From contig MU621155.1 in the NCBI GenBank assembly GCA_025399215.1, positions 1 to 64,000 on the forward strand: 64,000 nt of DNA, in the 5' to 3' direction. Under the pieces are notes generated by a model that saw only the letters and a list, made by a program, of their open reading frames with translations, made no database searches and was not told the DNA's origin. Source of the DNA: Globomyces pollinis-pini (Eukaryota > Chytridiomycota > Chytridiomycetes > Rhizophydiales > Globomycetaceae). Below, in pieces: positions 1-13,600 of this stretch. Numbering within the stretch: the stretch's first letter is position 1; every line of letters starts with the position of its first letter. Position numbers and translations under genes: made by a program.

Positions 1-369
1 TCTTTGTATTCTTGCTCAGTAAAAGAACTAGTGTCCAAAGCAAGTAGTTCTTTCTCTATAGATTCAACTTGCTTGGCAAAGTTGTCCCATGCATCCACCG
101 AGTCATCATACAAGTCATCCAAGTACTTTGGATAGTCAAATATGGTTCCGAACACTAATATTAACTAACAATTTGATACCTGGAGAAAGCTTGAAATGTT
201 CATCAACGTACGTATCTTGTAAATCCAACAAAGTTTTAGCAGGAGGTGCTTGTTCCTTGAGAGACATCATAGATTGCCGACTGCTAATTCGTTTGACGAC
301 ATTAGAAGCAATTTCGCTCTTCTTTTTGAAAATCAATTTCAATTTCAACTTGATTGTTTTCAATATCAT
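1..369 (-). CDS. Unknown protein, N-terminal part (runs off the window)
   Basis: The gene starts at the ATG read leftward from 369 and continues past base 1, so only the N-terminus is visible. A 25-nt GT-AG intron at 155-179 joins an exon ending in KLSPG to one starting VFGTIFDYPKYLDD. The first 30 residues are rich in Lys, Ile and Leu and could be a targeting segment. A second in-frame start (MSLKEQAPPAK) lies about 35 residues in. The rest is acidic and helical, ending at the window edge with FTEQEYK. I do not recognise the family. The joined frame stays open across the intron and to the edge, which supports a real gene. Confidence 0.55.
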
Positions 370-1449
370 TTTGAAGTAACTAAGACTTTACCTGCTGTCT
401 TTATATGGTTTTCTGTAACCTTGTGCTACACCACAAGGTCTATTCCAACCATTCAATTGAACCGCAATCTTAAAGACAGATAAAGGATATAGTACTAGAT
501 AGATTTAATACGAGTTGAGAGATTGATTTTCACCACTATGAGCTTCAATTGATATTTTTTTGTTGCTTTGAATGCTCCAAGCGGTTTGTGCTACCAGTTA
601 AAGCATTCCTAAAGTAGTTAACTTGACGGTTCCAAGTAAAGAGACCCTATACAAAGATACTATTGGTTTTGATTGAATGAATGGCACATAGCTACCGAAT
701 CGTGTAAAGATCAGTTAGTTGTTTAAAACGGTGAAGATTCCCATAACTAATCCAAATTAAACTGATAATCATGAAGATTGTAAATAACGTCATACAATAT
801 ACCACAATTTGGGTCATAACTACTCATTCATTTTTATGGATGAACGAAATTGGCATCTGTGTAACATTCTCAACTCCATTACACAATAAAACTATACACA
901 AAAATACTCAACACCCAACATGCTGAACACAAAGATTAGATTGATGCCAAGCAATGAGAAGATATGGCAACATGTAGTAATCTTCACAGAATATCTTTCC
1001 ATTCCATTCAAAGTAATTATCAATAGATCGAATTTTCTCATTACAGATTTGACATCTACTAATCAACTAGAACTCAAATACCCGAACTGGTCTTGATAAA
1101 ATTTTCGAGAGGGTGCCCTTTTGCGTCCCTTTTGAGGTCGAAAAGCGTCCGTAAAACAGCCACAAAAGGGTCTCAAAAGGGACTCAAAAGGGACTCAAAA
1201 TGGCAGACTAAAAATCTGACAATCACACTTTGATTCTTAAAGTAGAACCAAATAGTATCATATACAAGTTTTGAATCAATCACAACCAAAGATACCACAC
1301 TTGGAATCATGAATCGAACACATTTGAATGACTGGAAATATATACAACGTTCCAACAAAACATTACAGCAAGTAATTAAACTTATGGTCATTCATTTCAT
1401 TTTATTAGAGATGATTTTTCATGACTTTGTTAAATTGTGAGTCAGGATT
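370..1449. other. Gene-free stretch
   Basis: About 1.1 kb between the first gene and the ALG6 stop codon. Open frames are short, on both strands, and look random. The only structure I see is a repeat-rich hairpin candidate near 1116-1200. It may hold the promoter of the leftmost gene and the ALG6 3' end. Confidence 0.5.
1116..1200. repeat. Inverted and tandem CTCAAAAGGG repeat
   Basis: The right side holds near-identical units ending AAAAGGG at about 1162-1200, including ACTCAAAAGGG twice. The left side (1116-1136) holds the reverse complement: GTCCCTTTTGAG at 1125-1136 pairs exactly with CTCAAAAGGGAC at 1172-1183 and again at 1183-1194. The RNA or single strand could fold into alternative hairpins. 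Function unknown; a terminator-like or small mobile-element remnant role is only a guess. Confidence 0.6.
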
Positions 1450-3058
1450 CTAGTCAATTTTCATTTTTGAAGGTGATGGTAATAATCCGAATTGTTTGCC
1501 ATACAAATACAGAAAACTAATTGAGAAACAACTTGCACTTATTAGAACGTTGAATAGGATATGAATATGTGGTAAAGAAGGTGGGGGTACAACATAGTAT
1601 TCTAAAATGTGACTTGTGAGCATTGCCATATATGTAACCTATCTATGAGTTAAAAGTATCATACAATAGTAAAATAGTTAAATTTAGATTTAACTTTCCA
1701 AATATTGTAATTTAGTAGATTCCACAATAACGTCGTGGAGATATATGGTATGAGCAGGCCATCCTTTTTCAAAAGAGGCCAAAGCGAATAAAGGGCACTG
1801 TTGTTAAACCATAACACAAAAGTTGGATCAGTCAAATATAACAGATTAATGGGTAACAATGGCAGTAAAATAGATTTTTCATGAACTTGGAACGAAAACA
1901 AAAAGAAACCTAATGACGAGATTGCCAAAGCAACGATAAACCGCTCCATCTGTGGCCTTAAAAATAAATGTACACACGATGGTAGCACTGCAATCAATGT
2001 TGAAACAATACTAAGATTAGTACGTAATCTGTTACCTTAAACGGATAAGATCAGTTAATGAAAATATTTCACGTAATTTTATAACAACAGAGACAGCGCA
2101 CCAAAAGTTAGCAACTTTATCTTCATATAGGCCTCTCGCAACTGGGAACACTCTGTGCAAAATTTGAAATAATTGGTTGATCTGCAGTTCATTAGTTGAG
2201 ATATTATAAATAAATGGTAAAATTGGAATAGCAAAGCTGAAAATCACAGTTATTCCAATCTTCAATAATTGATAAAATCTAGAGGTTAGTAATCCCAAAT
2301 CAACCCTTCAGTCATTTTCAAGTGAAAACACACACTTAGTAAATAGAAGAAGAAAGGCAAGGCAAAAAACAATGCCATCTGTTTAAATAGAAGCGACATG
2401 ACAAAAAACATGCTTCCTAAGCAATAATGCGAATTGGCAATCAATGCAATAGCACCTAGAGAAAACCCAAGCATTGCGGAGTTGTATCTAGGTTTAACTG
2501 ATATACTAATCCATTACTGAAAATGCCCATGATCAATAATATTTAATGCAGGTGAGAACAGAAGTGTAAAAAGCACTAAATACTAAGAATTAAAGTTTAC
2601 TCCTTTTACCTTTGATTTTGTTTTGACTGATCCAATATAATATAAACTTGCTGGTAGAAATATTAAGTTATCCGTCAATAGTGCAGTCAATCTCATGAAT
2701 GATTTCAAATCTTTTGATTCAGATCCTCTTGAAGTATTTAATTCAACCCAAGATGGATTAATTTTATCTGCCCTGTGTTGTTAGATTATACTGTTATTTA
2801 CCAATAACCAAGTAAGTAAGAATGAAATGCAGTTAGTGGAGGGTAATCTAATCCCCAATAATTCAAGTCGAAAAAGTACCAACTAGTTATTGGTAATGAA
2901 TAAGTGATTTCTAGCCAATGTCTTTGTGCTTCAAAATCGCCAAATAAAGGAGGATTTCCCATTCCTGAATATCCCGAGAGAGATATTGACCATTTTAAAA
3001 GAATCGATAACGTTATTAGAAGCTTCCAATTTGAATGAAGTATTTTGATGAGTTCCAT
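1450..3058 (-). CDS. ALG6: ALG6-type dolichyl-P-Glc:Man9GlcNAc2-PP-dolichol alpha-1,3-glucosyltransferase
   Basis: This is a polytopic ER membrane enzyme that adds the first glucose to the lipid-linked oligosaccharide for N-glycosylation. Family motifs seen in order are YSGMGNPPLFGDFEAQRHW, LNYWGLDYPPLTAFHSY, INPSWVELNTSRG, IIDHGHFQYN, DKVANFWC and FQVHEKSILLPLLP. The acidic FGDFEA and LDYPPLTA loops near the N-terminus are the catalytic-type luminal motifs of the ALG6/ALG8 family. Six introns are needed: about 29, 27, 30, 53, 25 and 26 nt. The joined protein is about 470 residues, close to fungal and human ALG6. The C-terminus (SHILEYYVVPPPSLP, then LLPSPSKMKID and a stop) needs the last intron and is hydrophobic as expected. 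ALG8 is the nearest alternative, but the YSGMGNPP and QRHW forms favour ALG6. Confidence 0.9.
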
Positions 3059-3240
3059 TTTAGATTTTTTTAGTAAAGTCCAAACTTACAAGAATTTATC
3101 AAAAAAAACCTTGAATTTATTATTGATGAAAATCCATTACATCACAACTTTTATGACCTATAAAACAGATTAGGTTCTTACACAATTTCATATTTTTTTT
3201 TTTTTTTTGAATATACTTTTTCATCATATTTAATTGTTAA

Positions 3241-5934
3241 ATGTAAATACTTTAAAGATGAATTAACGACAGGTCTTCACGAATATTAGTCAAAAACATA
3301 CCGAAATATATCACAAAGGAAAGGTTAAAAGCTCATTTTCAAAAACATGGAGACATAACAGATATTAAAATTGCAAAAACTAAGGATGGTCGTTCTAGAC
3401 AATTCGCTTACATTGGTTTTAAAACAGATAAGCAAGGATTGGACGCCGTAGCTTATTTTAATAACACTTACATTGATACTTGCAAATTGGAAGTCACTGT
3501 GGCCAAAACGGTAAACTAACTATTGATTACTTAAAAATTAGATTGGTGACGTATCGCTTGATAGACCTTGGAGTAAATATTCAAAAGGAAGTTCTGCCAA
3601 TGAGAAATTGAAAGAGGAGAAGGAATTGGAGGAATCAAAACCAAAGAAAGTATTAAATGATAAACAGAAAAAGTTCTTAGCAGACATTGATGAAGACGAT
3701 GATGATTTGAAAGAGTTTTTAGAAGTTATGCGTCCAAGACAAGCGTCATCTCACCGTACTTGGGGAAATGATGATGTCACTGCTGCAAATGCTGTTAAAC
3801 ATAAGACTATAAATCCAGTTATCCCTGCCTCTAAAGACGATGACCTCTACCAAGATTTACTCCCTATGAAATCATTTGATGATTCAGATGATGAACCTGT
3901 GATACCTTCAAGTACTGTTGATAACACTGCAGCATTTGATTCGGCGCTATCCGATTTAGATTACCTAAAGATGAAAATGAATCAATCAAAACCAGCAGCC
4001 GAAGTTGACAAAGACGATCAACTCTTGGAATCCAATGATGCAGTAACGACAGTAAAAGTACATCCTGGACGTATGGCCATCTTGAAAGATGCTGGTGTGA
4101 TTGATGATAAAGTAGTCAATCAATACGAAGCGCCAAAGTTACCGGTACAGGAAGCAGCTGATACAACAGAACCGGTTATTGAAGTTGTTGAGGATACAGT
4201 TAAATTCGATGAAGCACCCCCACCAGAAACTATCGCAGATACTGGAAGAATTATGGTGCGAAATTTGGCATATTCTTGCACGCATGAAGATCTAGAGGAA
4301 CATTTTGGTAAATTTGGACCAATTGCTGAGGTAATTGTGAGTCATATTCATCATTAGGTTCATTTGCCAATAAATCGCATTACCAAAGAATCGGAAGGAT
4401 ATGCATTTATTTTATTCGTATTACCAGAAAATGCTGTAAGAAAGATTTTTTAATTGGCAGGTGACAGCATTTACTTCATATGACAAATCCATTTTTCAAG
4501 GAAGGATTTTGGAGATAGTAGCAGCAAAAGAGAAGCCAAAAGCCCTTTCGGAACTCCCAACTGGACCACAGACGTTCAAAGCAAAGCGTGAACAGGAAAA
4601 GAAGGCAAAATCAACAAGCGACTTCAATTGGAACAGTCTTTTCATGAATAGCGATGCGGTTGCGGAGGCAATGGCGCGAAAAATGGGTGTTCGAAAGAGT
4701 GAGATCCTGGATGCAGACACCGATAACATGGCAGTACGATTGGCACTTGCTGAGACACATGTTATTGCTGAAACGAAACAGTATCTTGAAAATGAAGGTG
4801 TGTCTTTGGAAGCATTCACTGGAAGCAAGAAAAATCGTTCTCATACCATCATACTGGTTAAAAATATACCAAGTTCTACAGAAGAACACGATCTACGCGA
4901 TACGTTTGGGAAATTTGGGACGTTGGGAAGAGTAAGCTGGATATGAGACTGACATTAGGTACTTCTACCACCATCTCGCACTATTGCAATTGTAGAGTAT
5001 TCTCACCGCAATGAAGCAAAAGCTGCATTCTCTAAACTTTCATACAGTAAGTTTAAGAATTTGCCACTATATTTGGAATATGCACCTGCTGGGACATTTA
5101 TATCAGAGTATAACGCAGAGGAAATTTCAAAATCAGTCGCAGAAAAGGCAAAAGCTAATGCGATTAAAATTGTTGATAAAGATGAGAACGAAACGTTGGA
5201 GGGAAGCTCTGCTTCAACCGCTACAGTATTTGTGAAGAACTTGAATTTTTCCACCACAGACAGTGGGCTAAAAGCTGCTTTTGAAGGGGTGGGTGGATTG
5301 AGATCTGCTCGTATATCAACTAAAGCAAATCCAAAGGATCCAAAAAATCGACTCTCAATGGGATTTGGATTTTTAGAATTTAATAGCAAAGAAGATGCCA
5401 TGAGATGTATTAAAGGCATGCAGGTAAATCAATCACATTTAACTTTGTAGAAATTTATCTTGGATGGACACGAATTGAGTTTAAAGTTCTCAACTGCTAC
5501 AACTAAGCAATCACAATCACGAAAGAGAAACTCCGAGACTGAGGCAAAGGAAAATAGTACCAAGTTGCTCGTCAGGAATTTGCCTTTTGAAGCAACAAAG
5601 AAAGATTTGAAGCAACTTTTTTCGTAAAATCAACCACTTCGCTAATTAATTTAGATCATTTGGTTCCATAAAAACAGTCAGAGTGCCAAGAAAGTTTGAT
5701 GGCCAACACAGAGGTTTTGGTTTCGTAGACTTCCTCACAACACAAGAAGCCCAGAATGCATATGATTCATTAGGTGCTACTCACTTGTATGGAAGGCATT
5801 TGGTAATTGAATGGGCAAAAGAGGAAGAAACGGTAGAAGAGATGCGAGAGAAAACTGGTAAAGCTTTTGTCAAAGATGGCAACAAGAAGAGAAAAATGGA
5901 CGTAGATGATGAGTTAGAAGAGTCTTACGATTAA
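3241..5934 (+). CDS. MRD1: MRD1/RBM19-type multi-RRM pre-rRNA processing factor
   Basis: Mrd1 is a nucleolar RNA-binding protein of the small-subunit processome that acts in 18S rRNA maturation. Eight exons join to about 831 residues (yeast Mrd1 is of similar length). Five RRMs are visible by their RNP2 strands: [10 protein letters not shown] near residue 4, [10 protein letters not shown] near 320, [10 protein letters not shown] near 497, [10 protein letters not shown] near 614 and [10 protein letters not shown] near 719. RNP1 forms include RGFGFVDF at the end. [12 protein letters not shown] and VMRPRQ after RRM1 are typical of the family. The start codon appears to be split: AT at 3241-3242, a 30-nt intron at 3243-3272, then G TCT TCA CGA. 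Without it, the ATG at 3241 runs straight into TAA. The other introns are 31, 27, 25, 27, 27 and 31 nt. It converges on the SNARE gene with only 19 bp between stop codons. Confidence 0.93.
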
Positions 5935-5953
5935 AATAAATGATCTTTTATTA

Positions 5954-6971
5954 TTAAGAAGCATTAAGAAATTGGGTAGAGATAAATGCTGCAAGAGCTA
6001 ATACGATGCATAATAAGATACAATTGACCATAAATTTATCCCCTTTCATAACCTGATTGTTAAAAATTGATTTGTATACCCCATCAATTGATTTCTTCAA
6101 TGTGACATTAATATTATCGACATGATCTAAGGCTTTATCAACTTTTTTGTCAATTCGGTCTAAATCTTCATTTTGTCGATCCAGTTCCTGACATTATTAG
6201 TTACTTTTCAACATACTTGACCCATATCAATTGCAATATCTTTTAATCTAGCAACACCAACTCCAAGCTCTTGAACATCATTATCCTGAAAAACACATTA
6301 AATATAATAACAGTACGATTTCTTTGTCTTTGTTTCTAATTGCTTTTAAATCTTCCTCTGCATCAATATCTGGCAAATCTGATCCATAAGCGTCATCGGG
6401 TACAGTTGATAGTCCTTCCAAATAAGCGGATTTTATTTTACCTTTGACGTGACCACCTCCTCCACCATTAGTTTGAAGTAAATCAACTCTCTCACTGACA
6501 TGCGCATCATTTAGTTTTCGCTTCTCAAGATTTTCTACTTCTTCAATATGTTGTTTACAAAGTTCAACAATTTCCTTATGTTGTGCAACTTTCTCTGGTT
6601 CTTTTTGTTTCTTCTGTAATTGTTAAAATAGAATCCAGATACTTTCTTTGCCTCTTTTTCGTATATCTCAGTCAAACGGGCATGGGATTCTTTTGTACTC
6701 TTGATCATAACACGAATTCGATATGAAGTTTCTGCTGATTCTGTTGTAGTTCCACCACCGCGATTAGCTAAATCTCTATCTCTTAATGCCTAAAATGAGT
6801 CAAATATCAATCATTTACTTCTCGGATTTGTTTAACATCAGCGTGAATCTTCTTTTTTAATCGTGTGAATTCATCCAAATTAGCCTCTGCAGCATTTTGC
6901 TCTATAGCTTCTGGTGCGCATGTTTTATATATAATTTCGAGTCTTTTATGTGCATCTCTTAAACTGGCCAT
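5954..6971 (-). CDS. Qc-type SNARE (SYP7/syntaxin-like) with C-terminal membrane anchor
   Basis: Five short introns (about 27-31 nt) join to a protein of about 290 residues beginning MASLRDAHKRLEII. The C-terminal half has a SNARE helix: LGVGVARLKDIAIDMGQEL with the zero-layer glutamine followed by DRQNEDLDRIDKKVDKALDHV. A single membrane anchor follows (CILLCIVLALAAFIS), ending close to the C-terminus as in tail-anchored SNAREs. The N-terminal part is a charged helical region. The layout resembles the SYP7 group best known from plants and protists.

The assignment within Qc SNAREs is inference; Tlg1 or syntaxin 6/8-like proteins are alternatives. The start faces the GNAT gene across a 162-bp divergent promoter region. 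Confidence 0.75.
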
Positions 6972-7133
6972 GATTGATTATAGAAAAAGTTAATAAACGC
7001 GTAAATTGAATGTTTATCAGTAAACAACTAAAACAGACCAGTGTAACCATGAAAAGACCCTTCTGGGTTACTCTAGAACTTACTACACTCCGCATATAAG
7101 TTTTCTTTTTTTGGATAAAAACTTTAACATTCA

Positions 7134-7643
7134 ATGGTACAAGAGTTCCGAAGATCAAATGAAATCCTTATTCGTCAAGCTAATGAAGAAGATATTCCCA
7201 ATTTATTGAAATCCTTCGGTGATAAAGATTCTCCATTTACAAAAGAGAATTATTTGAGATACATCTCAACCACTGATTGGAGTAAGGAAAAGTCATTGAG
7301 ACTCTTCGTCTTGGTTCTGGAAAATGAAATCATTGGACAGATGATGGCCATGAACATTACCCCTAGGTACTTGGAATGTGATAATTCTATTCCCAATTTA
7401 TATCTTTCCGGTATTAGAGTTATTGTATCTGAAATGAAGAAAGGATTTGCTACTGAAGCTCTACAATTCCTTAAGCAAGAAGCGTTAAACCAAAACATTC
7501 ATTTAGTCCGACTTGAATGTGATGGAAAGAAAGAATGGTTAGTCAATTGGTACATTCGTAATGGATTTCAGATTGTCCCCTACACTGGAGATAATGAAGA
7601 CTTCAAGGCAACCGGCCAAGTTATAATGGAATGCCAATTATAG
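7134..7643 (+). CDS. GNAT-family N-acetyltransferase
   Basis: This is a single-exon frame of 169 residues. The N-terminal strand ILIRQANEEDIPNLLKSF is the usual start of a GNAT domain. The central part FVLVLENEIIGQMMAM is beta strand 4. GIRVIVSEMKKGFATEALQFL covers the acetyl-CoA-binding motif A, in the form V..E.KKGFATEAL. The end, LVRLECDGKKEWLVNWYIRNGFQ, is the typical neighbouring-position strand and the W..N..GF end. Substrate cannot be read from sequence. It is one of very few multi-residue genes here without an intron, so bacterial origin is conceivable, but base composition is like its neighbours. Confidence 0.8.
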   Translation: MVQEFRRSNEILIRQANEEDIPNLLKSFGDKDSPFTKENYLRYISTTDWSKEKSLRLFVLVLENEIIGQMMAMNITPRYLECDNSIPNLYLSGIRVIVSEMKKGFATEALQFLKQEALNQNIHLVRLECDGKKEWLVNWYIRNGFQIVPYTGDNEDFKATGQVIMECQL

Positions 7644-7688
7644 ACTTAATATAGTTATTGATCTGATTATTTGTTTCTAATTTTTTCA

Positions 7689-9131
<1,443 letters not shown>

Positions 9132-9258
9132 AACAACCTAATTAAAAACAAATATAATCTTCAATTATGATTTGATTTATTGCATACATTTAACAACCAA
9201 CTGGCCCATTAAATAAAAACAAGTCATTCATGCGTACTCCTAAAATAAAACATTAGTA

Positions 9259-10337
9259 TCATAAAACTCTGATTCTCTTAACAGCTCCTATATGTTAGCT
9301 AATAAAAAATCATACCAGAAGAAGACGGCTCTAACTCATGCTTAGAGTCTTCAAAATCTGAAAGCAGCAACAAATCTTGGTCTACTACACCTGCGGCTTC
9401 TATACCAAGCAATGAAGGAATGGAATCTGAAGTGACCAATTCCATTTTACTTGAGGATTCGATTACCATTGAGGAATCGATTTCACTTTCTGGTTGGGTA
9501 TCAAGATTTGTTGGATTAGTTATACTTTCATCTGCCTGCTCTACTATTGACGGAATTTGTACTGTTGAATTTACTTCAGTGGTTTCTGCTGTTACAGCAG
9601 TAGAATCGAGGCTTTCCTCATTGAATTCATTTACTAATTCCTCATCTTCTAATTCCAGCAAGTCAGGCTGGTCGATTAACTGATCTTCCAATTCTTGGTA
9701 TTCATTCTCGGAAGGCATATCATTTGATGAGTTATCATCAGTTTCTTCGTCATACTCATTATCGGGATCCACATAGTTAGTCAAAATACCACCATCTTCA
9801 CATAACTTATTTAAATACTTCAACTGATTTTCAGTAGAATTTTCATGCTAACGTTAGTATTTGAAATTATTTACCTTAATTATAATTAATTCTAGTGGCT
9901 CAGATTCTTCCATACCACGCACTTTTAATAGTTGAGCAAGAAACTTTTGAAAATCAACTGCGGTTAAAGTCTGCAAAGCTGGATGGTCCTAAGAATATTA
10001 ACAAATTGAATAGATTTACCTGATGAAATGTTAGGTTTAGCTGAGGGAATTTTATAGAAATATCCTCGTTTTCAATCTTCAAGTATTCCTTTAATTCTAC
10101 CAAAACAAAGTAGAAGGAAGAGTTAAAGAGAACTTGATTATAGCTTTCACCAACACTGATAGACATATCAATTGCCAAAGGGTTATAGTCAGCATCAAAA
10201 AGACACTCCTCCGTGGTTTCATTTGGTAGAAAAAGAGAGTACTTAGTTTCATTATAGTTCATAGTTATAGTAGCAAGGTCATTAGCAGTCTCATAGCCTT
10301 CGTAATTCTCTTCTTCGGTATTTAGTGAGTCATTCAT
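9259..10337 (-). CDS. Acidic protein of unknown function, possibly DUF2420-like
   Basis: Four exons joined by introns of about 31, 27 and 28 nt give a protein of about 330 residues. The first 170 residues form a compact domain (YNETKYSLFLPNE, FYFVLVELKEYLKIE, DISIKFPQLNLTF, LTAVDFQKFLAQLLKVRG, EPLELIIIK). The remainder is very acidic and low in complexity (EYDEETDDN, LEDEELVNEF). The layout of the first part recalls fungal DUF2420 proteins; I am not certain.

The last intron is inferred: without it the frame ends GMIFY; with it the protein ends in a basic AVKRIRVL tail. An acidic body with a basic tail suggests a nuclear protein (inference). Confidence 0.6.
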
Positions 10338-10690
10338 TTGTAGAAAAAAATGGAAGAAAAAAGTTCCCAGATCTCAGGTGAAACATCACATTGACAATCG
10401 GACGGATCTTCTTCAAAATCATAAAGTGAATTGAAACAATGAATGGTCAATTGATAATGAACTGTTGAATGGTATTAGGCTCTGTTAAGTTTTTTTTGTC
10501 GCGTTCGATTGTTACCTACACGTTTATTATAGACACCATACAAAAATAAATGATGAAAGCGATGCTTGATATTTAAGAATTGAAGAACATTTATACTTAA
10601 GACTTGAAGAACATTTACACTATTTTTGATTCTTATATTTATTTACGACAAAGAAAAAATCAAAACAATTTACTATGATAAACAAGCTCA
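10338..10690. other. Intergenic region with 14-bp direct repeat
   Basis: About 350 bp between the start of the acidic protein gene and the RPB1 stop codon. It should carry the RPB1 3' end and the promoter of the leftward gene. TTGAAGAACATTTA occurs at 10580-10593 and again at 10604-10617. No coding frame is convincing. Confidence 0.5.
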
Positions 10691-13600
10691 TCAATCAGTA
10701 TTTCCTTCTGTATTAGCAGGTGATTGAGCGCCTGGTGTTGAAGGGGAATAGTTTGGTGAATTTGGTGAATAAACATTGGTACCACTGGAAGCTGGAGAGT
10801 ACGATGGACTGGCAGGAGAATACGCTGGGCTAGCAGGTGAGTAACCACCAGACGGACTTGAAGGTGAATAGTGAGGGCTTGCAGTGTTATATGCAGGACT
10901 TGTTGGAGAGTATGAAGGTGAAGTAGGAGAGTAACTAGGAGAAGTCGGAGAATAATTTGGTGAATAGGAAGGTGATGTTGGAGAGTAGTTCGGACTAGTT
11001 GGAGAATAGGTCGGGCTTGTAGGTGAATAGTTAGGACTTGTAGGTGAATAACTAGGACTTGTAGGTGAATAATTCGGACTAGTTGGGGAGTATGAAGGAG
11101 ATGTAGGTGAGTAACTAGGACTGGTTGGTGAGTAGCTCGGACTAGTAGGTGAGTAGCCTGGACTGGTAGGCGAATAATTCGGACTTGTCGGCGAATAGCT
11201 TGGACTAGTAGGAGAATAGGACGGACTAGTTGGTGAATATGATGGGGATGTTGGTGAGTAAGATGGTGAAGTTGGTGAGTATGACGGGGACGTAGGTGAG
11301 TAAGATGGTGAAGTTGGTGAGTAAGATGGCGATGTAGGAGAATAGCTAGGACTGGTTGGAGAGTAGCTCGGACTAGTAGGTGAATAAGAAGGACTGGTTG
11401 GTGAATAAGAAGGACTAGTTGGTGAATAGCTTGGACTAGTAGGTGAATAAGATGGACTTGTTGGGGAGTAAGATGGACTTGTTGGAGAGTAAGATGGAGA
11501 AGTAGGTGAGTAACTTGGACTACTTGGTGAGTATGATGGTGATGAAGGTGAGTAACTAGGCGATCCTGGAGCATACGAGGGACTTATTCCTCCAAAGGCA
11601 GAGTTAGATGGTGAATATGATGGTGTCATATTTCCAGCACCATATGCTGTGGTACCAGCACCAATAGGGGAGAAAGACACATTCGCAACAGGAGAAAATC
11701 CACCTGTAGGACTCATACCACCAGGAGAACCACGCTAATATTTAAAACACTTTTCTTTACCTCGAACCATGGCGTCACAGCAGGACTCATACCACCCATT
11801 GCAATATTGGTATCTCTAGTGGTAAACACTGGTTGAACAGGTGCATTTAATAGCGACTCCTCATCTAATACAATACCAAAACCACCAGTACCGATTGGTG
11901 CCAGTTGTCCCAACATAATATTCTCTGATACACCCTTACAATCATCCAACTCTGCAGCTGTAGCAGCATCCATTAATAATTCTACTGTCTCTTCAAAAGA
12001 GGCACGCGATAGAGCACCAGCTTCAGTTCTATTAATACCATGTCTAGAAATAGCCATAAGTTGACCAGATTGCGTCATGATATCAACCAACAACGAAAGA
12101 TGTCTATAATTGACATATGAACCATCGAATTCAATGACTTTACGAGTTTCTCGTAATAGGGCAGCACGGGTAGCCTCAATACCCAACACTTCTAAAATTT
12201 CAATACAAAAGTTAGAATAGGTCCTGAAGGAGTCGACTCCGTGATGTGATAAGACTTCTCGTAAATTTGTTCCATCAGTCTCCAGGAAATATTCTTGATT
12301 ATCGATCTTGATTGTACCAGATTCATCTATATTTGTATATTTGGTTTCAGAAATAAAACATCGACTGATATTCTGGACACCACATAGAGTGATTTCATTT
12401 AACATACTATGTTCAATACGTTTCTAACGTTAACAATTTCATGGATTTACCAAAAACAGATCCTCCATTACTTCCAATTCTTCATCATCTTTAGATTCTT
12501 CCACAATACGTGCCAAAATAATCAATTCAGAAGCATTATCATCAGAACTCCAACACTTAATATCACCTTGAAACTCTTCCACAATCTTTCCAACGATGAA
12601 ATCCATTCCAAGTCCTTTATCAATCTTCTTTTTCACATTTAACTTGATTCTTAAAACCCAAGGAGAATATCGAGACAAATCATCATCTTCCATTTCAACC
12701 CATAAACTCATGATTTCTCTATCACTTTCATACACTGAATTCAACGGATCAGGGTCATAGCAAATTTCAGTAGACATTGCCAATTTTCGTAGATTTGTGT
12801 ATTCAATCGAATTGTGGATTATCTTTGCCATTTCCATAGATCTTCTATAAGGCTCCGTTAAGTAAATTTCTAATTGAGGAGTCTTGATATTCTTTGCCAC
12901 ATTCATGATTTCCTTCAAACGAGGTACACCAAGTGTAACTAAAATATTAACAACACATCGGGTTACCATTTTTAGCAGATACACCAGCATAATGGAAAGT
13001 ATTCAAGGTCATCTGTGTGGCAGGTTCACCAATAGACTGTGCAGCCAATGTACCAACCATCTCTCCAGGATTAACAATAGCTTGATTAAATCGTGCATCG
13101 ATTTCACCCAAGAGCCAATTGAAAGCTTGTGAAGATAGGCGATATTCTTCAATAACTCGCTTGACTGCAAGAGTACTACGCACCAAAATGGAGAAGAGTA
13201 AAGTAGCATTTCTTTGCGCTTGTTTTGAAAGATCATCCTCTCCTCTGACTACCACTAAATTCGAAAGCAAATCTTCAACACCATTTAGAATATGTAACGG
13301 ATGTAAATCTGTTGGCTTAGTTCGATCGATTCCGAAAGTATTTCGAGCATTCCATAGTAATCGTTCGAGATTAACTGGCAAAGCCCATTTATCAGTTGAT
13401 GAATTTTTAAAAATAACAGTACGAAGTGTTTCACGATCTTGTAGTAATATCCTGTATTCTCTATCCAACCGTTCTTGAGCTCCAGGTGTTGATATTAATT
13501 CCTGAATACGGACATGCTCAATGGACCCTTGTTTAAAGATATTTGGGGCAGATATATCTACCTTATACTTTTTCTTGAATTGCTCATGAGACATGGTCAT

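Noticed and set aside
1173..1391. 72-codon minus-strand frame near the CTCAAAAGGG repeat
   Set aside because: Starts and ends in AT-rich or repeat sequence, no motif, no splice partners found.
4496..5419. Minus-strand frames of 92-138 codons
   Set aside because: Antisense to MRD1 exons with clear RRMs.
9420..9683. 87-codon plus-strand Ser-rich frame
   Set aside because: Antisense to the acidic tail of the gene at 9259-10337; Ser/Glu complementarity explains it.
10860..11560. Tandem 21-bp repeats as a possible CRISPR or satellite array
   Set aside because: They are the codons of RNA polymerase II CTD heptads.
10660..11574. Long open frame overlapping the RPB1 CTD in another frame on the same strand (His/Leu-rich)
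   Set aside because: It is the frame-shifted shadow of the heptad-repeat code; the repeat nature keeps all frames open.
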